Source of the DNA: Candidatus Heimdallarchaeota archaeon
GTDB taxonomy: Archaea > Asgardarchaeota > Heimdallarchaeia > JABLTI01
Length of the DNA stretch: 5,508 nt
Direction: 5' to 3'
Assembly (NCBI GenBank): GCA_030667035.1
Contig: DAOUWQ010000132.1
Location: forward strand, 1-5,508
The position numbers were made by a program, and so were the translations under genes. The notes beneath the pieces were generated by a model that saw only the letters and a program-made list of their open reading frames with translations, searched no databases and was not told the DNA's origin. This document shows positions 1 through 5,065 of the stretch, piece after piece; position 1 is the stretch's first letter, and the number at the start of each line of letters is the position of its first letter.

Positions 1-972
1 AAGTCCTAATGCTTCTCTCCTTGTAGGTAACAGAAAACAATCTGCACTGGAATACAATGCAGCCAAATCTTCTTCAGCCTCTGCTGATGTAAAATGAAAA
101 CTATGGTCAATCTTTTCTTGTTTCAATTTCTCAATGAGTTCTTCTTTGTAGCGTCCTTCACCGGCTATTAAAAACTGGATTTTAACATAAGAATCACCTT
201 TCTTCAATAGCTCTTGGTATATTGTAGGAAATAGGTCTAACCCTTTTTCCTTAATGATTCTACCAGTATAAAGAACTACGAAAGCATTTTCAGAAATACC
301 GAATTTCTCTCTTATTTGTTTTCTTTTTTCATCACTCTTAGCAAATACTTCTGTGTCTACTCCTAGATACTTTACTTTTGAATTAATTCCTGCTTTTAGT
401 AGATAATCTTTCACAGAATGACTTACAGAAAAGATTCCTTTGAACAAATTTTGGAATGATCCTAATGCACTATAAATACTGTCTTTTTCTCCATCAGGTA
501 AAATAATATCCATTGGTGGACTATGCGTCCAAAAATAGAATGCTGGTGTTGTATACGTGTTTAATCTTTGTTTCAGAAAATAGAGTGCATATGGAGTTAT
601 AAAATATGAGTTATGAAAGTGGATAACTTGAGGTTTGTTTTTGTTGATGAATTCAGCTAATTCTCCTGCAAGTTTCAAACCTGTAGTTTCAATATCATTT
701 TTGTTAAACAAATCCTTTGCTAAAAGCACTCGTTCTTCTGTTGGTGTGGAAGAGAAAGATTCAATTCGGTCAACCAAATCACCACAATCTAGACGAATTA
801 CTGGGAGACCATCTATTACAGTTTCCGTTTCTTGATCATTTTTAGTCAATTGCGTTAAAATGATTACTTTTTGTCCATTGGCAATAAGATATTTTGCGAT
901 TCTACGAAGGTATGATTTTACTCCGCCAATATCATTTTTAGTAAATCGTTCAATAAAAAATGCTATTATCGT
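1..972 (-). CDS. GT4-family glycosyltransferase, C-terminus cut off by window edge
   Basis: This gene transfers a sugar from a nucleotide-sugar donor, probably in glycan or glycolipid synthesis; the exact sugar and acceptor cannot be read. The 324 residues visible fit the GT-B fold. The N-terminal acceptor half starts IIAFFIERF and has the glycine turn DIGGV (residues 14-18). A linker resembling VSHSVKDYL follows (183-191). The donor half shows TGRIIKEKGLD (236-246, the usual GR-x-KG motif), AGEGRYKEEL (270-279) and PTRREALGL (316-324), the start of the E-x7-E nucleotide-sugar site. GT4 enzymes are usually 350-420 residues, so about 40-90 are missing. No signal peptide or membrane segment is seen. 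The frame is open from an upstream TAA near base 1024, yet contains no ATG, GTG or TTG before the conserved N-terminus; ACG at 972-970, five bases after AAGGAGG, is the best start. It lies 57 bases downstream of the receiver-protein gene on the same strand. The family call is firm; the start is not. Confidence 0.9.
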
Positions 973-977
973 TATTG

Positions 978-984
978 CCTCCTT
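978..984 (-). promoter_or_regulatory. Strong Shine-Dalgarno site that fixes the glycosyltransferase start
   Basis: On the minus strand this reads AAGGAGG, a near-complete complement to the 3' end of 16S rRNA. The next in-frame codons are ATA (975-973, 2 bases away), ACG (972-970, 5 bases away) and ATA (969-967, 8 bases away). The spacing favours ACG or the second ATA. The conserved protein start (I-I-A-F-F) follows the ACG directly. Confidence 0.75.
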
Positions 985-1001
985 GCAATAAGCATTTGAG
1001 A

Positions 1002-1014
1002 TATTACAGTAATA
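1002..1014. repeat. Short near-perfect dyad ahead of the glycosyltransferase
   Basis: TATTAC-A-GTAATA has 6-bp arms around one central base. It lies in the 56-base gap between the receiver-protein stop and the glycosyltransferase start. It could be an operator or chance in AT-rich DNA; there is no further support. Confidence 0.35.
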
Positions 1015-1028
1015 ATCTTTTGGTTATG

Positions 1029-2144
1029 TTACTCTTTATTACAAGCTGGAAGAAATATAACAATTGTAGTGATTAGTTTTCCATTTTCTTTCGAATCTTC
1101 CAAGAATATTTTTCCATTAAAGAGATCGACAATATTTTTTACTAAATAAAAACCAAGACCATATTTCTGTGATTCGAATTCAGTTAAAGATTCACTAATC
1201 ATCTTTGGTGTATTATCTGATTCTACTGTCAATTTCAATTCTACAGTAGGAATATTTTGTTCTTCTTCGTTGATTAATGAATTTGTTTTCTTAAGATCCA
1301 AATCAATGACGATTTGATTCAAAAGGCCTGGCATGATCATTGAGAAAAATAGCTCATAAAATAATTCATTGAGCTCTTTCTCCGTTCCTAAAACAAAAAT
1401 TTCTTTGGTTGAGAACTTATTTAGTTGATCAATCTGACAATCAACATCAGCTTCATTTAAAGCACTAATAACTTGTCTAAGTATTGGAACGATATCTAAA
1501 CAAATGAATTCACTGGTACTTATCGTGTGAATCTTTCTCATCTTTTTGTAGCAATGAATTAATCTAGAATTATTATAATAAATGGTATTGATTATTGCTA
1601 GACTTCTTTTCTGTTTTTCAGTTAAATTGTCATCTTTTAGAAGCTCTATTGATTCTGCGAGTGCTTTTGTTAAAATCTTGAAATCTCGGTAAAGAATAGT
1701 GTTGAAAAAATCAAGTTGATAATTTATACGAGTAACTTCTTCGAGATCTTCTTCAATTTGGATTTGACTTTCATGTCTTTTTAGTATTTTCTGAATCGTA
1801 ACCAATAATTTATTGACATCTATCGGTTTTTCGAGGAGACCACATGCAACATATGAAGAAAGAACTTCTTTTGCTGAATCATAAGAAGAATGACCTGTGA
1901 TTATAATTGATTCTGTTGAAGGGGAGATGTTTCGTATATGTTTGATTACTTCGATGCCGGAAATATCTGGTAGCATCAAATCTACAAGCGCTAAGTGTGG
2001 TTTAACGGTTTCTAACAATTCTATAGCCGAGTTGCCATCAACAGCTACAAAAGTTTCGTATCCATTTCGCGTTAAAAGCTCTTGTAATAACGTACGAATT
2101 ATTTCGTTATCATCAATAACAAGTATTTTAGCTTTTAACCCCAT
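1029..2144 (-). CDS. Response-regulator receiver domain fused to a degenerate histidine-kinase module
   Basis: A 371-residue cytoplasmic signalling protein. Residues 5-121 are a complete receiver domain: acidic pair D11-D12, phospho-acceptor D55 in LVDLMLP, T83 in IIITGHS and K106 in EKP, so it should accept phosphate from a partner kinase. After a charged helix (122-142) comes a DHp-like helix pair (143-205), in which the position of the His in the usual H-D motif is Arg (LYRDF, R153). The C-terminal ATPase-like part (about 215-368) keeps a good G2 box, GLGFYLVK (329-336), and the following helix. Its N box has E264 and S268 instead of Asn, and its G1 box reads DNTPKM (310-315) where DNGPGI is usual. 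I infer that it neither autophosphorylates nor binds ATP normally and may work by binding a partner. There is no DNA-binding domain. The ATG at 2144 follows AAAGAGGA by 6 bases; an upstream TTG (2177) would add 11 residues. It may be co-transcribed with the glycosyltransferase. Confidence 0.88.
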   Translation of the reverse strand: MGLKAKILVIDDNEIIRTLLQELLTRNGYETFVAVDGNSAIELLETVKPHLALVDLMLPDISGIEVIKHIRNISPSTESIIITGHSSYDSAKEVLSSYVACGLLEKPIDVNKLLVTIQKILKRHESQIQIEEDLEEVTRINYQLDFFNTILYRDFKILTKALAESIELLKDDNLTEKQKRSLAIINTIYYNNSRLIHCYKKMRKIHTISTSEFICLDIVPILRQVISALNEADVDCQIDQLNKFSTKEIFVLGTEKELNELFYELFFSMIMPGLLNQIVIDLDLKKTNSLINEEEQNIPTVELKLTVESDNTPKMISESLTEFESQKYGLGFYLVKNIVDLFNGKIFLEDSKENGKLITTIVIFLPACNKE

Positions 2145-2150
2145 AACGAA

Positions 2151-2158
2151 TCCTCTTT
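2151..2158 (-). promoter_or_regulatory. Ribosome binding site supporting the ATG start of the receiver protein
   Basis: On the minus strand this reads AAAGAGGA, six bases before the ATG at 2144. A second candidate, GGAG at 2188-2185, stands seven bases before the upstream TTG at 2177, but lies at or next to the predicted transcription start. The ATG is therefore preferred. Confidence 0.6.
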
Positions 2159-2181
2159 TATTATTGCTTTTTACCAAAAAT

Positions 2182-2196
2182 TGACTCCTATAGTCA
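2182..2196. promoter_or_regulatory. Dyad TGAC-N7-GTCA at the receiver-protein promoter, possible operator
   Basis: TGACT-CCTAT-AGTCA has perfect 5-bp arms. It is centred about 25 bases downstream of the TATA-like element at 2218-2211, so it would cover the transcription start. Its outer bases and spacing match a second dyad at 3067-3081. A repressor site is a reasonable reading; a small mRNA hairpin near the start is the alternative. Confidence 0.4.
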
Positions 2197-2210
2197 GAGG
2201 GAAAATGCTT

Positions 2211-2218
2211 GATATATG
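2211..2218 (-). promoter_or_regulatory. TATA-like element for the receiver-protein gene
   Basis: On the minus strand this reads CATATATC, preceded by the A-rich ACAAAA that resembles a BRE. A start about 25 bases downstream would fall near 2188, giving a leader of roughly 40 bases to the ATG at 2144. It lies in the gap between the winged-helix gene and the receiver gene, so the latter need not rely on read-through. Confidence 0.4.
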
Positions 2219-2279
2219 TTTTGTGGAAGTGACAAAAATGGTTCTTTTATCTAATCATTTCTCTTAGTTGACCAAATAA

Positions 2280-2936
2280 CTACTTTAGAATTTCCTGAAA
2301 CTGTTTATAGAATTCTGGTTCGCGTAATAATGCAGTTAAAATGCTTATGTAATAATTCATTTTGTTTATCTTCTCGATACTTAATCTGCCATAAATTTCC
2401 TCAAGCTTTTCATTATCTTGATTCATTTCAAGAACTTCATACATAATCCTATATTGTTTTTTAGCAAATGATTTGAAAGTTTCGTAAAAAGCTTGATGAT
2501 CAATATCTGGTTTTTGGAATAATTCTCCAAATACGATACTAAGATCCTTACACCACCTAATTCCATCCTCTGAATCCCACCAATCCTCATCACTTTCAAC
2601 AAAACCCCCATAGAAGATTTTAGCAGTTCGTGTATACAATTTTTCGCATAGACGAGTGCCTTCAGTTACACGATAACCTGATTCTTTAATTAAACCAGCT
2701 TTCTCTAATTTCTCAATATATCGATAAATGGTTTTGATTGTATAGGTGTATTCCTTCTTTTCCTCATCATAGTAGAGATTGTGAATGTCTTTGGTAGACA
2801 TACTCTTCAAACGTAAAGCACTGATAATTTTATGATACGTTCCAACAATTTCCATTTCTTTATTTGAGAGAAATTTTATTGGTTCAGGTTTTATTGTTGA
2901 GTAATCGTGAATTTTGACTTCGTTTTTCTTACCCAT
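2280..2936 (-). CDS. Winged-helix transcriptional regulator of unknown ligand
   Basis: A 218-residue soluble protein, probably a DNA-binding regulator. Residues 28-108 read as a winged helix: helices around MEIVGTYHKIISALRL (28-43) and STKDIHNLYY (47-56), a recognition-type helix TIKTIYRYIEKLEKAGLI (66-83), a short wing at KESGYRVTEGT (84-94), then a helix to about 108. It resembles PadR/ArsR-like archaeal regulators with a Y-R-Y-I-E-K-L-E-K-A-G-L-I signature. The C-terminal half (110-218) is mostly helical, with an acidic, Trp-rich stretch DEDWWDSEDGIRW (116-128) and a Tyr-rich end. It could be a dimer or effector domain; I recognise no ligand site and no metal-binding Cys/His set. The ATG at 2936 has only a weak ribosome site (GAG about 11 bases upstream), suggesting a short leader. 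The gene is divergent from the flavoprotein operon and upstream of the receiver gene, so both are candidate targets. The regulator call is fairly firm; the subfamily is not. Confidence 0.75.
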   Translation of the reverse strand: MGKKNEVKIHDYSTIKPEPIKFLSNKEMEIVGTYHKIISALRLKSMSTKDIHNLYYDEEKKEYTYTIKTIYRYIEKLEKAGLIKESGYRVTEGTRLCEKLYTRTAKIFYGGFVESDEDWWDSEDGIRWCKDLSIVFGELFQKPDIDHQAFYETFKSFAKKQYRIMYEVLEMNQDNEKLEEIYGRLSIEKINKMNYYISILTALLREPEFYKQFQEILK

Positions 2937-2968
2937 TTTTTGACACTCGGTTATTTTGTCTGGTTACC

Positions 2969-2978
2969 ATTTAATATT
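2969..2978 (-). promoter_or_regulatory. Possible TATA element for the winged-helix gene
   Basis: On the minus strand this reads AATATTAAAT and lies about 33 bases before the ATG at 2936. It would give a leader of roughly ten bases, in keeping with the weak ribosome binding site. The region is AT-rich and other matches exist, so this is tentative. Confidence 0.3.
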
Positions 2979-3034
2979 GATTTCTATTATTAACTTGTAT
3001 TTGTAAACACTGTACTATATTCAATCTAATCTAC

Positions 3035-3049
3035 AAAAACCTTAATATA
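3035..3049 (+). promoter_or_regulatory. BRE/TATA promoter for the flavoprotein-aldo/keto reductase operon
   Basis: AAAAACC (BRE-like) is directly followed by TTAATATA, a good archaeal promoter pair. Transcription would begin around 3070-3075, giving a leader of about 110 bases before the TTG start at 3182. That leader contains the tandem inverted repeats listed below. Confidence 0.5.
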
Positions 3050-3066
3050 CTTTATTGTCTGCCAAA

Positions 3067-3081
3067 TGACATTGAATGTCT
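3067..3081. promoter_or_regulatory. Dyad TGAC-N7-GTCT at the predicted start of the flavoprotein operon
   Basis: The core GACATT-G-AATGTC has perfect 6-bp arms around one base. It sits about where transcription should start given the TATA element at 3042-3049. It shares the TGAC-N7-GTC outer pattern and length with the dyad at 2182-2196, which suggests that one regulator could bind both. Confidence 0.45.
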
Positions 3082-3084
3082 CCC

Positions 3085-3122
3085 ATAAGACACTTCTTAT
3101 CTAAGATTTTACGAATCTTAGA
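3085..3122 (+). repeat. Two tandem perfect stem-loops in the flavoprotein leader
   Basis: The first is ATAAGA-CACT-TCTTAT (3085-3100, 6-bp stem, 4-base loop). The second is TCTAAGATT-TTACG-AATCTTAGA (3100-3122, 9-bp stem, 5-base loop). They share base 3100. No T-run follows, so an intrinsic terminator is unlikely. They may be operators, an RNA leader structure or protein-binding hairpins. Confidence 0.55.
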
Positions 3123-3129
3123 GAAAACA

Positions 3130-3148
3130 AGAACAATTGTTTCTAGAA
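3130..3148. repeat. Adjacent palindromes in the flavoprotein leader
   Basis: AACAATTGTT (3132-3141, 10-bp palindrome) and TTCTAGAA (3141-3148, 8-bp palindrome) abut. The wider stretch 3130-3144, AGAACAATTGTTTCT, is a near-palindrome with one base missing. They continue the run of dyads between promoter and start codon. Confidence 0.4.
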
Positions 3149-3168
3149 GAGATAACTGGCTGAAGCTT

Positions 3169-3176
3169 AAGGTGAT
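3169..3176 (+). promoter_or_regulatory. Ribosome binding site that decides a TTG start
   Basis: AAGGTGAT matches the complement of the 16S rRNA tail and stands five bases before TTG at 3182. The only nearby ATG (3186) is out of frame with the protein, so the TTG start is well supported. Confidence 0.7.
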
Positions 3177-3181
3177 AAGAA

Positions 3182-3742
3182 TTGAATGAGAAAAGTAATC
3201 CAAAAATACTTGGAATTGTAGGCAGTCCCCGAAGAGGTGGAAATACCGAAACGATAGTTGATGAAGTATTAGCTGGAGAAAAAGAAGCAGGTGCAGATAC
3301 AGATAAAATAATTCTTAATGAATTAGACATTGCTCCTTGTCAAGGATGCAATTCATGCGCTGGTAAGGGTAAATGCCAATTTGATGATGATATGGATATA
3401 ATCAATGAGAAGATTAGTGAGAGTTCAGTTTTAGTTTTTGGCACCCCAGTCTATTTTTGGGGGCCAACAGGTCAATTCAAAGTATTTACTGATCGACTTC
3501 TGGCAGCTTCGAGACAAGGCATCATTAAAAATAAGAAAATAATTTTAGTAATTCCATTAGGTGGTTCAGAACCAATTGCAAGACATACAATAGGTATGCT
3601 AACTGATACTATCAATTATCTTAATGCTGAAGTATTTGCAAAGGTTATTTCTCCTAACACAATGGAAGTTGAAGATTTAATACAGAAGAAAGAAGTTTTA
3701 GCAAAAGCTCGACAATATGGAAAGGATGTAGTTAAAGCTTAA
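3182..3742 (+). CDS. Iron-sulfur flavoprotein (Isf-like, NADPH-dependent FMN reductase family)
   Basis: A 186-residue flavodoxin-fold protein that should bind FMN and one 4Fe-4S cluster and pass electrons one or two at a time in the cytoplasm. The FMN-phosphate loop is GSPRRGGNT (14-22). A compact cysteine motif C53-x2-C56-x2-C59-x5-C65 (CQGCNSCAGKGKC) matches the cluster motif of archaeal and clostridial Isf proteins. The flavin-contacting segment GTPVYFWGPTGQFKVFTDR spans 87-105. In Methanosarcina, Isf has been linked to oxygen and peroxide reduction; other family members have unknown partners. The length is at the short end for Isf (about 180-200). Start TTG at 3182 follows AAGGTGAT by five bases. 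The next gene, an aldo/keto reductase with two Fe-S clusters, begins 37 bases after the stop, so the pair probably forms an electron-transfer unit. The family call is firm; the physiological substrate is unknown. Confidence 0.92.
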   Translation: MNEKSNPKILGIVGSPRRGGNTETIVDEVLAGEKEAGADTDKIILNELDIAPCQGCNSCAGKGKCQFDDDMDIINEKISESSVLVFGTPVYFWGPTGQFKVFTDRLLAASRQGIIKNKKIILVIPLGGSEPIARHTIGMLTDTINYLNAEVFAKVISPNTMEVEDLIQKKEVLAKARQYGKDVVKA

Positions 3743-3767
3743 TTCATAGAAAAGCGTTAGTAAAAAA

Positions 3768-3774
3768 AAGGTGA
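3768..3774 (+). promoter_or_regulatory. Ribosome binding site for the aldo/keto reductase
   Basis: AAGGTGA lies five bases before the ATG at 3780, the same sequence and spacing as for the gene before it. The in-frame GTG at 3771 is part of this site and is therefore not the start. Confidence 0.7.
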
Positions 3775-3779
3775 AAAAA

Positions 3780-4931
3780 ATGGAAAAAAGAAAACTTGGA
3801 AAGACTGGAATTGAAGCAACAATCTTAGGATTTGGAGCTATGAGATTACCTACCTTAAAGGTGGGTGAACCTCCAATTGATCATGATGCTGCAATAAAAA
3901 TTATCCGGCAAGGTATAGATGCTGGTATCAATTATGTTGACACTGCATACAATTATCATGATTATGAATCTGAAATAGTTGTGGGAAAAGCACTAAAAGA
4001 CGGTTATCGCGAAAAAGTAACAGTGGTTACTAAATGCCATATTTGGGACGATAAGAAATACACCAAGCAAGAAGACTTTATGAAATTCTTGAATCACAGT
4101 TTAGAGAAACTAAATATTGAATATCTTGATATCTACTTACTTCATGCTATCAATAAGAAATTTTGGGATGAAAAAGTACTTCCATTGAAAATCATAGAGG
4201 AAGGAGTGAAAGCTAAAAAAGCAGGAAAAATCAAGCATCTAGGATTTTCATTCCATGACACACCAGAAGTACTCAAAGAAATTCTGGAACATCCTGCATC
4301 AGAAAATTTTGAGATAATGTTAATCCAATACAATTTATTAGATAAGCAATATGAGGAAATGATCCAATTAGCTGCAGATAAAGGTCTTGGAATAGCAGTT
4401 ATGGGACCTGTTGCGGGAGGACGATTGGGTGGAAATCTACCAAAGGATATGAAACAATACTTAACCGAAGGAAGAACTAACCTTGCAGATTTAGCACTAA
4501 AGTTTGTTTGGTCTAATCCAAATGTGACTGTGGCTTTGTCTGGTATGGGTTCAGCTGAAATGGTTTCTGATAATCTTGCCCTAGCAAACTTAGAGAAAAT
4601 TAAACTAACTTCTGATGAAATCAAAAGAGCAGATGAAATCATTAAGATTTTCAAAGATAAAACTGACAACATTTGCACAAGCTGCAAGTATTGTGAACCA
4701 TGTCCAGAAAAAGTAGCTATCTCCTTCATCTTTAGGTCATTAATTATGGCTCAAGTTTACGGAGATGAAGAAACTGGAAAACTCCACTACTCTAAAATTG
4801 GTGAAAAAGATTGGCCGCCGGGTAATCAAGCCGATGCTTGTATTGAGTGTGGTGAATGTGAACCTAAGTGCCCACAAAAAATACCTATCATTGATCAACT
4901 GAACAAAGCACATGAAATTCTTTCTTCATAA
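3780..4931 (+). CDS. Aldo/keto reductase with C-terminal double 4Fe-4S ferredoxin-like domain
   Basis: A 383-residue NAD(P)H-linked or ferredoxin-linked oxidoreductase acting on an unknown aldehyde or ketone. The TIM barrel (about 1-285) starts RKLGKTGIEATILGFGAMRLP and has the full catalytic tetrad: D54 and Y59 in YVDTAYNY, K85 in VVTKC, H122 in YLLHA. The cofactor-binding stretch SGMGSAEMVSDNLALA (254-269) is present. Two cluster motifs follow: C299-x2-C302-x2-C305-x2-CP (308-309) and C354-x2-C357-x2-C360-x3-CP (364-365). This layout, and the short last gap of the first motif, is usual for the Fe-S branch of the family, which is common in anaerobic archaea and clostridia. The length is normal. 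Being paired with an Isf-type flavoprotein suggests electrons move between FMN, the Fe-S clusters and the barrel active site; that link is inference. The ATG at 3780 is chosen over GTG at 3771 because the GTG lies inside the ribosome binding site. Confidence 0.93.
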   Translation: MEKRKLGKTGIEATILGFGAMRLPTLKVGEPPIDHDAAIKIIRQGIDAGINYVDTAYNYHDYESEIVVGKALKDGYREKVTVVTKCHIWDDKKYTKQEDFMKFLNHSLEKLNIEYLDIYLLHAINKKFWDEKVLPLKIIEEGVKAKKAGKIKHLGFSFHDTPEVLKEILEHPASENFEIMLIQYNLLDKQYEEMIQLAADKGLGIAVMGPVAGGRLGGNLPKDMKQYLTEGRTNLADLALKFVWSNPNVTVALSGMGSAEMVSDNLALANLEKIKLTSDEIKRADEIIKIFKDKTDNICTSCKYCEPCPEKVAISFIFRSLIMAQVYGDEETGKLHYSKIGEKDWPPGNQADACIECGECEPKCPQKIPIIDQLNKAHEILSS

Positions 4932-4935
4932 TTTA

Positions 4936-4955
4936 TTTTTTTTAACTTTTTTTTT
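4936..4955 (+). terminator. T-run terminator of the redox operon
   Basis: Two T-runs, T8 (4936-4943) and T9 (4947-4955), start four bases after the aldo/keto reductase stop codon. There is no GC-rich hairpin before them. This fits archaeal intrinsic termination, which uses T-rich stretches. Confidence 0.7.
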
Positions 4956-4976
4956 AAAGAATTTTAAACGAGTAGT

Positions 4977-5024
4977 AATGCTTAGATTGTTTCTAACATC
5001 TAATCGTTGAATAACAAAAGCATT
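4977..5024. repeat. Nested inverted repeats between the redox operon and the dehydrogenase
   Basis: The outer arms are AATGCTT (4977-4983) and AAGCATT (5018-5024). Inside is TTAGAT-T-GTT (4982-4991) pairing with AAC-ATCTAA (4995-5003): a 9-bp stem with one bulged T and a 3-base loop. The two overlap at 4982-4983, so they can only partly coexist. It may be an operator or a transcript-end structure. Confidence 0.4.
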
Positions 5025-5030
5025 TTAATT
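5014..5030 (+). promoter_or_regulatory. Possible BRE/TATA for the hydroxyacid dehydrogenase
   Basis: ACAAAAGCA followed by TTTTAATT would place the start near 5052, just before GGAG at 5053-5056. An alternative is TTTTAAA at 4962-4968. Both are weak matches in AT-rich DNA. Confidence 0.3.
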
Positions 5031-5065
5031 CAAACAAAATATGCTATTCATCGGAGTTTTAACAA

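Noticed and set aside
635..835. 66-residue plus-strand reading frame
   Set aside because: It lies wholly inside the glycosyltransferase gene on the other strand and its Ser-rich translation resembles no protein.
1897..2184. 95-residue plus-strand reading frame
   Set aside because: It is antisense to the receiver domain, whose catalytic residues are all present in the minus-strand frame.
2230..2244. A third TGAC-N7-GT site upstream of the receiver gene
   Set aside because: It reads TGAC-N7-GTTC, so only one half-site matches and it is not a dyad.
2423..2611. 62-residue minus-strand reading frame
   Set aside because: It is an alternative frame inside the winged-helix gene, with no ribosome site or recognisable motif.
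2961..2969. TGG-TTA-CCA odd palindrome near the winged-helix promoter as an operator
   Set aside because: The arms are only four bases and there is no second copy near the other promoters.
3100..3122. The 9-bp stem as a bacterial-type terminator
   Set aside because: The stem is AT-rich and is followed by GAAAAC rather than a T-run.
3118..3330. 70-residue minus-strand reading frame
   Set aside because: It is antisense to the FMN-binding N-terminus of the flavoprotein and runs into its leader repeats.
3771..3779. GTG start adding three residues to the aldo/keto reductase
   Set aside because: The GTG is part of the AAGGTGA ribosome site for the ATG at 3780, and the family usually begins M-x-x-R-x-L-G.
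4142..4729. 195-residue minus-strand reading frame
   Set aside because: It is antisense to the aldo/keto reductase; the Ser/Ile-rich translation is typical of a shadow frame.
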